A stretch of DNA of 64,000 nucleotides. Source: Methylomonas sp. AM2-LC (lineage in GTDB: Bacteria > Pseudomonadota > Gammaproteobacteria > Methylococcales > Methylomonadaceae). A program made the translations under genes and the position numbers. Positions 43,184 through 52,734 of this stretch are shown here, piece by piece. The stretch is from contig NZ_CP157005.1 in NCBI RefSeq assembly GCF_039904985.1, forward strand, positions 3,429,501-3,493,500, written 5' to 3'. The stretch's first letter is position 1. Each line of letters starts with the position of its first letter. A model generated the notes under the pieces. That model was given only the letters and a program-made list of their open reading frames with translations, was not told the origin of the DNA and did no database searches.

Positions 43184-44251
43184 TTAGAACCGCAGCGGCC
43201 AAACATGCATGACTTGTTTAAATGTCTGCCATATTTTTGCAAGCCCATTAGGTTCTTTAATTAGAAAAAATATGATTAATACGCCAAAAATAATCTTCTG
43301 AATATTTTCTAATTGCCCTACATCCACGATTCCTGCAAACAAGCCCGATGAAATATTTGAAAGAAACACCGGAAATAAAACGATGAATGCAGCACCTAAA
43401 AAATTACCCAGAATACTGCCCATACCACCAATAATAATGATGAATAAAATCTGAAAAGAGCGTGTCAAATCAAAACCATGTGGTTCCACAGTACCCAGAT
43501 AAGTAAAAGCCCATAAAGAACCCGCAATCCCCAGATAAAAGGAACTAATCGCAAACGCCAGTAATTTAGTTTTAGGTATGGATATGCCGATGACCGCTGC
43601 CGCCGTATCCATATCTCTTACCGCCATCCAATTTCTACCCAGTTCACTACGTACTATATTGCTAGCCAATAAGCTTAGGGCTACAACCACGCTTAAGGTC
43701 AACAAGTATCTGCCCACTGGTGAACTTAAATCCCAGCCGAAAATAATTAAAGGTGGAGCGGTAATGACTCCAGACGAACTATTGTTTGAAAACCAGGCAA
43801 AATTGGTAAACACCCATTGCACAAAGAATTGTGCAGCCAGGGTCGCCACCAGAATATAGAAGCCTTTTATTCTTAAACTGGGCAAACCAAACACCACACC
43901 AGTTAAACCTGCGGTAATACCACCCAATATCAAACTGATTAAAAACGGCATTCCTTCAATGCGCAAATTAAAGTTATAGGCTGCAAAAGCACCCACAGCC
44001 ATAAATGCTGCTGAGCCTAACGATAACTGTCCGGCGTAGCCGGTTAGCAAATTCAAACCTAAACCAGCCAATGAGAGCACTAGAAAGGGAATCAAAATAG
44101 CGCTAAACCAGTAGTCATTTCCTATAAAAGGCACTAACAGAAAAGCTACTGCCAATAGTAAAATAAAGGCTATTCGTTCTTGGTACAAACGAAACAAGCG
44201 TCTTTCTGCGGCATAACTTGTACTAAACTGTCCAGATTCTCTATACAACAT
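43184..44251 (-). CDS. Liv-type ABC transporter permease (LivM-like)
   Basis: A 355-residue inner-membrane permease with about ten spans. It has the LSLAGLGLNLLTGYAGQLSLGSAAFMAVGAF region and FIIIIGGMGSILGNFLGAAF, both LivM hallmarks. It pairs with the LivH-like protein encoded 11 bases upstream. The hydrophilic N-terminus (MLYRESGQFSTSYAAERRLF) is normal for this branch. Confidence 0.87.
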   Translation of the reverse strand: MLYRESGQFSTSYAAERRLFRLYQERIAFILLLAVAFLLVPFIGNDYWFSAILIPFLVLSLAGLGLNLLTGYAGQLSLGSAAFMAVGAFAAYNFNLRIEGMPFLISLILGGITAGLTGVVFGLPSLRIKGFYILVATLAAQFFVQWVFTNFAWFSNNSSSGVITAPPLIIFGWDLSSPVGRYLLTLSVVVALSLLASNIVRSELGRNWMAVRDMDTAAAVIGISIPKTKLLAFAISSFYLGIAGSLWAFTYLGTVEPHGFDLTRSFQILFIIIIGGMGSILGNFLGAAFIVLFPVFLSNISSGLFAGIVDVGQLENIQKIIFGVLIIFFLIKEPNGLAKIWQTFKQVMHVWPLRF

Positions 44252-44262
44252 GATTTATTCCC

Positions 44263-45144
44263 TTACACACGTTCAATTTCTCGTTCACCAAAAATTCCAG
44301 CAGGCCTAATCAGCAAAAACAACATGGCCAATACATAAGGGAACCAATTTTCAATACCACCTCCCAAATACGGGCCGATGAACACTTCTGCCAATTTTTC
44401 GGAGGCCCCAATAATCAGTCCACCAAGAATAGAGCCAGAGATAGACGTAAAGCCGCCGATGATTAAAACGGGCAAGGCTTTTAATACCACCAGAGACAAG
44501 GAAAATTGCACCCCTAGACGCGCGCCCCATAATAACCCGGCAACCAAACCGACAAAACCAGCAACAGCCCAAACGATCAACCACAGTTTTTGTAAATCAA
44601 TACCCACGGCTAAAGCGGCTAATTGATCATCAGCAACTGCCCGCAACGCAATGCCCGTGCGTGTTTTGTTAAAAAAAACGGATAAGAAAATAACTAAAGT
44701 GCCTGCAACCGCAGAGGCAAATAAATCAAACTGAGACAGCAATAATCCTTGAAACTCGAAAGGTTCATCATTAATGCCCAAATCAAGTCCATGCACTTGC
44801 GCACCCCATAACAACTGCGCCAAACCTTCGATGATATAGCTCAAACCCAAGGTAGCCATAAACAAGGTAATCGGTGAACGATTTACTAATTTACGCAACA
44901 CATAACGCTCAATCACCCAAGCTAGTAGTATCATACTCAGCAAGGTTATAAAAAATGCCACCCAAAATGTCACGCCTCTTTCCAACAAGCTGACGAAAGT
45001 CAGAGCAGAGAAAAGTACCATTGAGCCTTGGGCAAAATTAAACACTTTAGATGCTTTGTATATCAACACAAAACCAATGGCGACCAGCGAATACATCACA
45101 CCGGCTAATAAACCACCAACCAATACTTCAAAGAAAAAATTCAT
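44263..45144 (-). CDS. Liv-type ABC transporter permease (LivH-like)
   Basis: A 293-residue inner-membrane permease with about eight spans. LIYKASKVFNFAQGSMVLFSA and VLIIGGFTSISGSILGGLIIGASE are typical LivH motifs. It lies 20 bases after the LivG-like gene and 11 before the LivM-like gene, so all three are coupled. Confidence 0.87.
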   Translation of the reverse strand: MNFFFEVLVGGLLAGVMYSLVAIGFVLIYKASKVFNFAQGSMVLFSALTFVSLLERGVTFWVAFFITLLSMILLAWVIERYVLRKLVNRSPITLFMATLGLSYIIEGLAQLLWGAQVHGLDLGINDEPFEFQGLLLSQFDLFASAVAGTLVIFLSVFFNKTRTGIALRAVADDQLAALAVGIDLQKLWLIVWAVAGFVGLVAGLLWGARLGVQFSLSLVVLKALPVLIIGGFTSISGSILGGLIIGASEKLAEVFIGPYLGGGIENWFPYVLAMLFLLIRPAGIFGEREIERV

Positions 45145-45164
45145 TTACCAGCCCCTTACTGCTA

Positions 45165-45941
45165 TTAATGTTTAGTACCCAGATAGGCTGAAATAACGTC
45201 TGGATTATTTCGAACTTCATCAGGGGTACCATCGCCAATTTTTTTACCATAATCTAAAACGACGACATGATCAGAAAGCGACATGACTACGCTGATATCG
45301 TGTTCAATCAGCACAATAGTGGTACCAAACTCCTGCTGGGTGTCCAGAATAAAACGACACATTTCCTGTTTCTCTTCGTTATTCATGCCGGCCATAGGCT
45401 CGTCCAGTAATAGCAATTTAGGTTGGGCGGCCAATGCCCGACCCAGCTCTACCCTCTTTTGCAAACCATACGGTAAATTGCCTACCAAACTAGTACGCCA
45501 TGGCTGAATTTTAAGAAACTCAATAATTTTCTCGGCTGCTTGTCTCTGTATGACAGCTTCTCTTGATGCCCGACCTACATTAAAAATTTGTTCAACCCAA
45601 CTACTTCTTACCTGTAAATTGCGTCCGGTCAATACGTTATCCAACACACTCATGCCTTTAAATAAAGCAATATTTTGGAAAGTACGTGCTATACCCCGCG
45701 CAGCCGCATGATGAGGTTTCATATTTTTCCGATATTCACCCGCATAAGTGATTGTGCCTTCATCGGGTTTATACACACCGTTAATCACATTCAATAATGA
45801 ACTTTTTCCAGCACCGTTTGGGCCTATCAATGCGCATATTTCACCTTGCCTGACAGCAAAACTAATATTATTGATAGCTTTTACCCCTTTGAAAGAAAGT
45901 GATATGTTGTCCAGACTCAATAAAATATTGGTAGTATTCAT
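45165..45941 (-). CDS. Liv-type ABC transporter ATPase (LivG-like)
   Basis: First ATPase of the transporter, 258 residues. Walker A is GPNGAGKSS, the signature is LPYGLQKRVELGRALA (a YGxQ form common in LivG relatives), Walker B is LLLLDEP and the switch His lies in VLIEHDI. Its ATG overlaps the stop of the AMP-binding-like gene (ATGA), with a GGGGGG ribosome site inside that gene, so translation is coupled. Confidence 0.9.
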   Translation of the reverse strand: MNTTNILLSLDNISLSFKGVKAINNISFAVRQGEICALIGPNGAGKSSLLNVINGVYKPDEGTITYAGEYRKNMKPHHAAARGIARTFQNIALFKGMSVLDNVLTGRNLQVRSSWVEQIFNVGRASREAVIQRQAAEKIIEFLKIQPWRTSLVGNLPYGLQKRVELGRALAAQPKLLLLDEPMAGMNNEEKQEMCRFILDTQQEFGTTIVLIEHDISVVMSLSDHVVVLDYGKKIGDGTPDEVRNNPDVISAYLGTKH

Positions 45942-47116
45942 GTGATTCCCCCCAATTCACTATGATTGATAGTCAATGTGGAGTTATCAAATTGCTCAAA
46001 AGACAATTTGGTTTTTAAATGCGGAATATCATGGGCATTATGCCAATCAGTCACGTTTGGCCAATGTTTGACGTGAATGCCTAGCGATGCAAAAAAATGC
46101 GCTGAACTGGCTGACAATTGCTCTCCAACCAGCAAAGGTACTCGCGTATAGCTAAAACCTAACACATCTTTTAAAGGCCTAATGATTAACCAGTGCGCCA
46201 ACCCATTGCGTATAGGCGATGGCCGTTCATGGCTTTTAAGCGACCAATCATAAATTGATCTTCTAAAAGATCCCGGTGCGGGAAGACGCGAGTAAATCAA
46301 AGACTCTAATCTTTGGTAGGTTTGCAAAGTTCCAGCCACCAAGGTTGGTCCAATTTCTCGCCTATCCAAATCACGGGTATTGATATTTTCAGGAAAATTT
46401 AAGGTAAATCCAGCTAATAACCAAGGAGCTAATAAATAACGCATATGCCCACTGGCGGCAAATGTTCTTGCTGCAAAAGCTTCTTCTTTTGCCGTTAATT
46501 TTTCTTGATCAATTAAAACAGCTCCCTGAGTTAACATATCGGCATGCGTTAAGTATTCCACTTCTGTTTGAAGTGCCGCATCCAAACGAAAAAATACAAA
46601 AGCCACATCATTCGAAGTAGCATGTGCTGGTTCATTAAAAACAGGATTTTCCAATGCACACAGTGCAGAATATGATTTTAGTACTCCATGCTGATAACCG
46701 GATAAACCCCGCGCATCAGCATAAATGATAATCTTCACTTGCAGATCTAACTTTTGCACCAGATCAACCTGAAACTGACCTTCTGCAAATACATAGCTGG
46801 GTTTTAATTTCTGTAGTAACTCCACATTTTTTGCTTCATTATCATTGATATCTAAAGGTGCGGATACACCACCTAGCCACTGAGCTGCAATAGAGATCAA
46901 CAATGCTTCTGGCCGCGGATCAGTGAGCAGATACAATTTATCCCCAGCCCTAAAACCATTTATTTTCAACATTGTTGCCAATCTCGAAATTTCTAATTTT
47001 ATGTCCAGCCAACTTTTTTCATGCCAGATGCCAAGATGTTTATGTCTTATTGCAATCTTAGAATGCCAATAATCAGACTGAAACTGAAGAGCTGAGGGTA
47101 AGGTATCTGCTTTCAT
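45938..47116 (-). CDS. AMP-binding-like protein, probably catalytically dead
   Basis: A 392-residue protein matching the N-terminal part of long-chain acyl-CoA synthetases (LATMLKINGFRAGDKLYLLTDPRPEALLISIAAQWLGGVSAPLD and the FRRSIYDWSLKSHE helix). Intact enzymes have about 600-650 residues. The ATP-phosphate loop (S/T-SGTTGxPK) is replaced by FVFFRLDAALQTEVEYLTH. The adenine motif, the core TGD and the whole C-terminal swivelling domain are missing. The frame itself is intact and is coupled to the ATPase gene, so it is likely translated. Acyl-CoA synthetase genes often stand inside Liv-type operons. This one may have become a structural or regulatory partner, or may be decaying. Confidence 0.7.
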   Translation of the reverse strand: MKADTLPSALQFQSDYWHSKIAIRHKHLGIWHEKSWLDIKLEISRLATMLKINGFRAGDKLYLLTDPRPEALLISIAAQWLGGVSAPLDINDNEAKNVELLQKLKPSYVFAEGQFQVDLVQKLDLQVKIIIYADARGLSGYQHGVLKSYSALCALENPVFNEPAHATSNDVAFVFFRLDAALQTEVEYLTHADMLTQGAVLIDQEKLTAKEEAFAARTFAASGHMRYLLAPWLLAGFTLNFPENINTRDLDRREIGPTLVAGTLQTYQRLESLIYSRLPAPGSFRRSIYDWSLKSHERPSPIRNGLAHWLIIRPLKDVLGFSYTRVPLLVGEQLSASSAHFFASLGIHVKHWPNVTDWHNAHDIPHLKTKLSFEQFDNSTLTINHSELGGIT

Positions 47117-47142
47117 GATGATCTAATTAATATAACGATAAT

Positions 47143-48231
47143 TTAGGCCGCTATTGAAGTTTTTTGAGCTTCCAGTTCACGAACCAATGGCAAAACTTTT
47201 TCACCAAAATAGGCCACTTCTTCTTGGAAATGTAAAAATCCAGACAGAATCAAATCAACACCTACTGCTTTCAAAGCAACAATACGTTCGGCAATCTGCG
47301 CAGGAGTACCAATCAAATTAGTTTTAAACCCATCGTTATATTGCACTAAATCTTCAAAACTAGATTTTGCCCAGTTTCCTTCACCCTCAGGACTGGCTGC
47401 TCCGGCCTGCTTAACTTCATGCCCAAAGGCATTAACAGCTTCAGGATTAGCCTTTTCAATAATTTCAGCCAGCACGGCTTTAGCTTCTGCTTCTGTATCA
47501 CGCGCAATAATGAAGGCATTAACACCAATTTTGATGTCATGCTTGTTGGCAGCCGCCTTGATTTTAATATCATCTATTTGTGCCTTAATACCTTCTACCG
47601 TATTACCGTTGGTAAAATACCACTGGGAAACTCTAGAGGCCATATCGCGAGCAGCGCGTGAACTGCCGCCTTGAAAAATTTCAGGATGTGGTAATTGCTG
47701 AGGTTTTGGTTTTAAGGAAAAATTATTGATACGATAAAAATCCCCTTTATAGGTAAAATTATCCTGGGTCCAAATACCTTTAAGCACTTCAATAAATTCT
47801 TCAGAACGACGATAGCGTTCATCGTGCTCCAGCCAAGGTTGACCAATTGATACAAATTCGCCTTTAAACCAGCCAGATACAATATTAACCGCGACACGAC
47901 CCGCAGTAAGAATATCGATGGTGGCAATTTGCTTGGCAACTAAAACCGGATCCCACGGCCCTGGCAATATGGCCGCAATTACTTTTAGTTTGGTGGTTGC
48001 AGCAAGTAGTGCATGTGAAAACGACACAGATTCATGTTGATATTCAGCGCCATATCCAGCAATAAAGCGAATCTGACTTAAAGCGTATTCAAAACCACTT
48101 GCTTCAGCAATTTGAGCCAATTTGCGGTTGTAATCAATATCCCAACTGGTACGTTGCTCAATATTACTGACAACCAAGCCGCCACTTACATTGGGCACCC
48201 AATATGCAAATTTAATATTTTCTAAACTCAT
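47143..48231 (-). CDS. sfnG: Dimethylsulfone monooxygenase SfnG
   Basis: FMNH2-dependent enzyme that oxidises dimethylsulfone to methanesulfinate in sulfur-starved bacteria. It has 362 residues, a luciferase-like (SsuD-type) TIM barrel, and a start IKFAYWVPNVSGGLVVSNIE that I recognise from Pseudomonas putida SfnG, as I do IDYNRKLAQIAEASGFEYAL and NIVSGWFKGEF. It needs reduced FMN from a separate reductase; the msuE-type gene lies 68 bases upstream in the same operon. Confidence 0.92.
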   Translation of the reverse strand: MSLENIKFAYWVPNVSGGLVVSNIEQRTSWDIDYNRKLAQIAEASGFEYALSQIRFIAGYGAEYQHESVSFSHALLAATTKLKVIAAILPGPWDPVLVAKQIATIDILTAGRVAVNIVSGWFKGEFVSIGQPWLEHDERYRRSEEFIEVLKGIWTQDNFTYKGDFYRINNFSLKPKPQQLPHPEIFQGGSSRAARDMASRVSQWYFTNGNTVEGIKAQIDDIKIKAAANKHDIKIGVNAFIIARDTEAEAKAVLAEIIEKANPEAVNAFGHEVKQAGAASPEGEGNWAKSSFEDLVQYNDGFKTNLIGTPAQIAERIVALKAVGVDLILSGFLHFQEEVAYFGEKVLPLVRELEAQKTSIAA

Positions 48232-48299
48232 GATCTATCTCCCTTAAACAATTTTTACTTTTGTATAGTTAACAAATTCAATATTTACCAAGCGACTTA

Positions 48300-48842
48300 T
48301 TACAGACGTGGCTTCAAAAATGGAATAGCTCTAGTCACTGCCAAATCTATACGTGCATCCAGAGCTTCATTTGCCACTTTATAATCAACAAATTCGGCCT
48401 CTGAGGCATAAACGCCAATAGGTAAAGTCAAAGACTGGAAAAAGCTAAATAATGGACGCAATTGATGATCAATAATTAAGGCATGTCGATCACTACCACC
48501 TGTTGCGGCTAAAAGTACAGGCACATCAAATAAAGATTCATGATGTACAAAATCAAATAAATGTTTGAAAAGCCCGGTATAACTCGCACGATAGACTGGA
48601 GTTGCTACCACTAAAAAATCAGCTGTTTCGATAGCTTCAATGTCTTTTTGAATCGACTCAGGTAATGCAGTACGGCTGGCTGCCGCACCTAATTGACTAC
48701 CAATTTGACCCAATTCAATAAGATGCAAATCTATTGATATTTTTTGACTCAGTCTGTCAGTAATCTCTTCAATAAGCGCTAAGGTTCTAGAAGGTCGCCC
48801 TACCCCGCCAGAAACAGCCACTACTTTTAATTTATTACTCAT
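48300..48842 (-). CDS. msuE: NADPH-dependent FMN reductase (MsuE-like)
   Basis: A 180-residue flavodoxin-fold reductase that supplies FMNH2 to the sulfur monooxygenases. It has the nucleotide-binding VVAVSGGVGRPSRTLALIEE start and the ATPVYRASYTGLFKHLFD FMN-binding signature. The ATG at 48842 follows AGGAG by 6 bases; the 59 in-frame codons before it are AT-rich and unlike any protein. A sigma-54 promoter match at 48899-48914 lies just upstream, so this gene heads the second transcription unit of the island. Confidence 0.9.
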   Translation of the reverse strand: MSNKLKVVAVSGGVGRPSRTLALIEEITDRLSQKISIDLHLIELGQIGSQLGAAASRTALPESIQKDIEAIETADFLVVATPVYRASYTGLFKHLFDFVHHESLFDVPVLLAATGGSDRHALIIDHQLRPLFSFFQSLTLPIGVYASEAEFVDYKVANEALDARIDLAVTRAIPFLKPRL

Positions 48843-48898
48843 AATAACTCCTATTTTTAATTTAATAATTCGCTTTACAGATACTATATATTTAATAA

Positions 48899-48914
48899 TG
48901 CAGACTTCATGCCA
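48899..48914 (-). promoter_or_regulatory. Sigma-54 promoter of the msuE operon
   Basis: On the minus strand TGGCATGAAGTCTGCA has GG and GC exactly 10 bases apart. The -12 GC is 58 bases before the msuE ATG. A TGCTGC-N4-GCAGCA dyad lies 86 bases further upstream, the right place for an activator. Confidence 0.65.
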
Positions 48915-48999
48915 ATTATCTTTATCAATAAATATCAATACTTTAAATACATTCAGCGAATGATGATTTTGTTTAAAAAAATTGATATTGCTGTTTGAT

Positions 49000-49015
49000 T
49001 GCTGCACTAGCAGCA
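49000..49015. promoter_or_regulatory. Upstream dyad TGCTGC-ACTA-GCAGCA
   Basis: A perfect 6-bp inverted repeat with a 4-base spacer, in the same form as the one at 52579-52594. I propose it as an activator site for the SfnR-type protein. Confidence 0.6.
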
Positions 49016-49114
49016 GCAACTATTTTTGATAAAAAAAACTATATCAATTTAATTTATTTTTAATTTTAATTAATTGACAATAAACTAATAAACAATCAAA
49101 ATAAAACAACAGAT

Positions 49115-49966
49115 CTATACCTCTACTTTTAAAATATCTTCCGCATTTTTGTAAAACAATTTATCTAGAATTGATTCTTTAAAGCCAAGTGCTAAAAAAT
49201 CATCTACAGTCTGTCGCATATCTCTGAATGGATATGAAGAACCAAATAAAAGTTGATCGCTCAAAAAAGAATTAGCGGCTTCAACATACAATTTCGATCC
49301 GGGTTGAAATATATACATGTCAGGCACCAGATAAATATTTGTGTAACGAAACGCAGCGCCAATCACCTCGTTTACAAATGGGTAGTAGCCATGGAAGCAA
49401 ATAATTTTTAATAACGGATATTTCCTAGCTAATCTAACTAGGGCATTAGGATGGGCATAATCAAAATCGGGCGTTGTGGGGCCACTCATCAAACAAACCG
49501 GAATATCCAGTGCTATACAAACTTCATAGATTGGATTAAATATCACATCATCAACATATAAGGCGGGTTCACCAAAACCGGGTTCTATATTGATAGCCTT
49601 TAACCCTAGGATTTCCACACATCTATGTATTTCCTGAATAGCCGCTTGCTCGCCTCTGGTTTGAATATCGACAGAGCCAAGCCCGACCAATTTCTTGCTT
49701 TTTCCAACTAATGCAGCAATCTCATCGTTACTAATAGTTAAACTGGGTGTTTCTCTTCCTACAACAACCGCTTTATTTATATTGGCAGCCTCAATTTCTG
49801 CCAGATAACCGCCAAGACTATAAGAGCGTTTGAAATGCTCACTCTCTTTTGATCCCACACGTTGGTTTAACCATTTTGCGGTTTGGTATCCTTGGGTCCC
49901 TGGATTTGCACCAAAAAAATCATGCAGGAATGCAGGGCGACTTCTCATATCTATTATTTTTTGCAT
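49115..49966 (-). CDS. Amidohydrolase-family (TIM-barrel) protein
   Basis: A 283-residue protein of the amidohydrolase-2 group (relatives include decarboxylases and lactonases). LKAINIEPGFGEPALYVDD, KIICFHGYYPFVNEV and LLFGSSYPFRDM match strands 4, 6 and 8. The usual metal-binding HxH after strand 1 is replaced by IDMRSRP, as in some subgroups, so the metal site is unusual. The Asp expected in the last strand motif (GSDYP) is Ser here. Function in sulfur metabolism is unproven; it could open or hydrolyse a product of the monooxygenases. It lies 147 bases after the SfnB-like gene on the same strand. Confidence 0.75.
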   Translation of the reverse strand: MQKIIDMRSRPAFLHDFFGANPGTQGYQTAKWLNQRVGSKESEHFKRSYSLGGYLAEIEAANINKAVVVGRETPSLTISNDEIAALVGKSKKLVGLGSVDIQTRGEQAAIQEIHRCVEILGLKAINIEPGFGEPALYVDDVIFNPIYEVCIALDIPVCLMSGPTTPDFDYAHPNALVRLARKYPLLKIICFHGYYPFVNEVIGAAFRYTNIYLVPDMYIFQPGSKLYVEAANSFLSDQLLFGSSYPFRDMRQTVDDFLALGFKESILDKLFYKNAEDILKVEV

Positions 49967-50112
49967 AAAAATCTAATTCTCTAGAGTTATAGGGTGGCAC
50001 GCTCAGATAAATCAATCTGATATGATTCGATAAAAAACAGTGATAAGAACTTGATATTTAGAGTAATCATTCAATCTGAAACCGAATAAATTGAAATAAT
50101 TACAATAACTTC

Positions 50113-51315
50113 TTAGGTATAAAAACTGTGCGAAGGATAATTACCATTTAAGACCCAATCTCCCAGATCTTTCAGTTTGTAATCGACTGGATCATGCAAG
50201 GTATAAACCCGCAGATTTCGCCAATATCTATCCATGCGCAACTTGGCGGTGGTGGCTCTGGCACCAGACACCTCAAAAATTCTGGATGTCACATCCAAGC
50301 CTACTTTGGTACTGTTTACTTTGGCGGAAAATACCGCGAGAGCGACTTCGCCACGTTCTGCATTTGTTAATGTCAATCCTTTCCGCCAGGCGTTGTCTAG
50401 TAAACTGGCGGCTTGATCAACTAACAACCTGACTCCAGCAAGACTTGCCCAAAACTCTCCATAATGTAAAAGTATGTAGGGATCTTCATTGACACTTTTG
50501 GCTAAGGAGCCAGACCAGACACGGGAACTGGTACGGGTATATTTCACAGCTTCCTGTAATGCACCTTCTGTGATTCCAAGGTAAATATTGGTAAATATTA
50601 ATTGCGCAATCAGCGATCTGAGGCTTGAAAACGGTGAACTTAATGGTCCGGGATTCATTAATAACTCCCCCTCATCAACAATCAGCTCTTTAAATTCAAC
50701 AGTGCCACTGTCGGTTTGCCGTTGGCCAATATTATCCCAGTCATCGTAGATATAAATACCCGCGCGCGCGGTGGGTACAGCACCTACTATAAATTGTTTG
50801 GTTTCTGCATCAATAGCCGAAACTATCAAACGATCTGAGTCAGTTGCACCTGAACAAAAACTCTTAAAACCCGTAAAAACCAGCTGGCTACCAGTCCTAG
50901 TTGCAATCGTTCTATTGTCTAAAGGATTAAGCGCATTGCCCCACCAAAGATTTTTTTCTGCAGTTTCTGCAAATAAACTCTGCCATTGCTCACTGCTACC
51001 GTACAAGCGAATTGACGCCAGCATCAAAAACTGAAAAGCAAATACATGCGCCAACGAACTATCCGCTTGTGCCAGAGTACGGATAATTTTATAAATTTCA
51101 CACCAACTACTACCATATCCGCCTAATTCATTCGAAATCAGTAGCTTTAGTAATCCACTATCACGTATGGCTTTTCGTTGTTCAAGTGGCGTCCCTCCTT
51201 TTATATCTCTATCTGCCGCCGTTTCATAAAGATATTGTGCAATTTGTTCTGCTTTTTCAAATAACTGCGTAGCTTGTAATGGGCCGTTACTAACTTGTTC
51301 CTTAACTAAAATCAT
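50113..51315 (-). CDS. SfnB/DszC-like flavin-dependent monooxygenase, paralogue 1
   Basis: A 400-residue acyl-CoA-dehydrogenase-fold enzyme of the sulfur-acquisition group. Motifs are AAADRDIKGGTPLEQRKAIRDSGLL, WWGNALNPLD, FTGFKSFCSGATDSD and IGQRQTDSGTVEF, with the C-terminal RYWRNLRVYTLHDPVDYKLKDLG that marks SfnB/DszC relatives. These use FMNH2 and O2 rather than a CoA ester. AAGGA precedes the ATG. It follows the SsuD-like gene by 18 bases. It is closely related to the protein encoded at 52837-54045, pointing to a local duplication. Confidence 0.87.
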   Translation of the reverse strand: MILVKEQVSNGPLQATQLFEKAEQIAQYLYETAADRDIKGGTPLEQRKAIRDSGLLKLLISNELGGYGSSWCEIYKIIRTLAQADSSLAHVFAFQFLMLASIRLYGSSEQWQSLFAETAEKNLWWGNALNPLDNRTIATRTGSQLVFTGFKSFCSGATDSDRLIVSAIDAETKQFIVGAVPTARAGIYIYDDWDNIGQRQTDSGTVEFKELIVDEGELLMNPGPLSSPFSSLRSLIAQLIFTNIYLGITEGALQEAVKYTRTSSRVWSGSLAKSVNEDPYILLHYGEFWASLAGVRLLVDQAASLLDNAWRKGLTLTNAERGEVALAVFSAKVNSTKVGLDVTSRIFEVSGARATTAKLRMDRYWRNLRVYTLHDPVDYKLKDLGDWVLNGNYPSHSFYT

Positions 51316-51333
51316 GATTTAATCCTTATTAAT

Positions 51334-52470
51334 CTATGCTGGAGAGAGTTGCTTTTTATTAATTACTCCAAAAGGTCCGGTCGCATTTGGTTTTATGCCG
51401 GTCTCGGCTTCTACCTTTGCAGATATGGGTAACAAGGGAAATAACAGCTCAGCAACCCGATAGGATTCCTCAAGATGTGGGTAGCCGGAGAAAATAAAAT
51501 AATCGATACCCAAGTCTGCATATTCTTTAATCCTATCAGCCACTTCCTGTGGATTTCCGACCAACGCGGTACCTGCACCACCTCTTACCAGACCGATGCC
51601 AGCCCATAAATTCGGTGCTACTACCAGATTATTACGTTTGCCACCATGCAGTTCAGTCATTTTTTTTTGCCCAACGGATTCAAATCCCGAAACAGCTAAT
51701 TGTGCTTCTGCTATGGTTTCATCAGTGACATACGAAATAAGCTCATCGGCAGCAGCCCACGCTTCCTGACTAGTCTCCCTAACAATGACATGTAAGCGAA
51801 TACCAAACTTTACAGTTCTACCTAGTTTTGCGGCCTCAATTCGAACCTGCTCAATTTTTTTTGCCACGGCCGCAGGCGGCTCACCCCAAGTTAAAAACAC
51901 ATCAATATGCTCAGCACTCAGCTGTATCGCTGCCTGTGATGATCCGCCAATAAACAAGGGCGGATAGGGTTTTTGAAAAGTTCCTGATGGTAAACTTGCA
52001 TCTTTAACTTTGATATACTCACCGTCAAAATCTAATACTTCTCCCGTCAATACTGCTTTCCAAACAGTTAAAAATTCTCCAGCCTCACTATATCGCTGAT
52101 CATGATTCAAAAAGCTGCCATCTGCTTGCTGCTCTGCGGGATCCCCACCAGCAACCACATTGATTAACAATCTTCCACCCGAAATTCGATCTAAAGTCGA
52201 TGCCATACGAGCAGATACCGTTGGCGATGTAAATCCAGGACGCACAGCAACCAAAAACTTTAGATATTTGGTTTGATTGATTAAGGATGCAGCGACAACC
52301 CAAGGATCTTCACATGCCCTACCTGATGGAACTAAAACACCTTTAAATCCCAAATTATCTGCAGCTTGCGCAATTTGTTTCAGATATGAATATGTAACTG
52401 GTCTGACACCAACATCAGTACCCAAATAGCGGTTATCGCCATGCGTGGGTAAAAACCAAAATATTTCCAT
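51334..52470 (-). CDS. ssuD: FMNH2-dependent alkanesulfonate monooxygenase (SsuD-like)
   Basis: A 378-residue luciferase-like enzyme that releases sulfite from alkanesulfonates. It has [17 protein letters not shown] at the start and [20 protein letters not shown] and [24 protein letters not shown] inside, all SsuD hallmarks. The ATG at 52470 has AAGG 9 bases upstream. The frame opens at 52506, but that ATG lies close to the predicted transcription start and is unlikely. First gene of a unit with the SfnB-like and amidohydrolase genes. Confidence 0.9.
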   Translation of the reverse strand: MEIFWFLPTHGDNRYLGTDVGVRPVTYSYLKQIAQAADNLGFKGVLVPSGRACEDPWVVAASLINQTKYLKFLVAVRPGFTSPTVSARMASTLDRISGGRLLINVVAGGDPAEQQADGSFLNHDQRYSEAGEFLTVWKAVLTGEVLDFDGEYIKVKDASLPSGTFQKPYPPLFIGGSSQAAIQLSAEHIDVFLTWGEPPAAVAKKIEQVRIEAAKLGRTVKFGIRLHVIVRETSQEAWAAADELISYVTDETIAEAQLAVSGFESVGQKKMTELHGGKRNNLVVAPNLWAGIGLVRGGAGTALVGNPQEVADRIKEYADLGIDYFIFSGYPHLEESYRVAELLFPLLPISAKVEAETGIKPNATGPFGVINKKQLSPA

Positions 52471-52511
52471 TTTTAAATACCTTTTCTGAATGAGAACTAC
52501 ATTCATGACTA

Positions 52512-52527
52512 CGCAAGTAGCATGCCA
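52512..52527 (-). promoter_or_regulatory. Sigma-54 promoter of the ssuD operon
   Basis: On the minus strand TGGCATGCTACTTGCG carries -24 GG and -12 TTGC at the canonical distance. The predicted start of transcription is about 30 bases before the ssuD ATG at 52470. Confidence 0.7.
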
Positions 52528-52578
52528 GCTTAAAGATTGAGTAAATCAGCCCATTCTGAGCTGATTGACTGCTCGACA

Positions 52579-52594
52579 TGCTGCTTATGCAGCA
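52579..52594. promoter_or_regulatory. Upstream dyad TGCTGC-TTAT-GCAGCA
   Basis: Perfect inverted repeat in the divergent region between the ssuD-like and sfnB-like genes. It is identical in layout to the dyad before msuE. It may serve both divergent promoters. Confidence 0.65.
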
Positions 52595-52606
52595 CCGATG
52601 TTTCAT

Positions 52607-52622
52607 CGCTGCTTCTGTAGCA
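52607..52622. promoter_or_regulatory. Upstream dyad, second copy (CGCTGC-TTCT-GTAGCA)
   Basis: The same dyad with two deviating positions, 28 bases centre to centre from the first copy, which is near three helical turns. Pairs of sites at such spacing are common for sigma-54 activators. Confidence 0.5.
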
Positions 52623-52734
52623 GCAGCTTTTATGTAAAAAACCACTCAAAAAATAGTACCTAACTCGTAAAGTCAGGCATAAATATAAAGAAAACCAGCA
52701 AACTCATTATTTATTTGAATTTTTTGCGTAAAAC

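Noticed and set aside
49995..50010. TGGCAC on the plus strand between the amidohydrolase and SfnB-like genes
   Set aside because: It points away from both minus-strand genes and has no -12 GC at the right distance.
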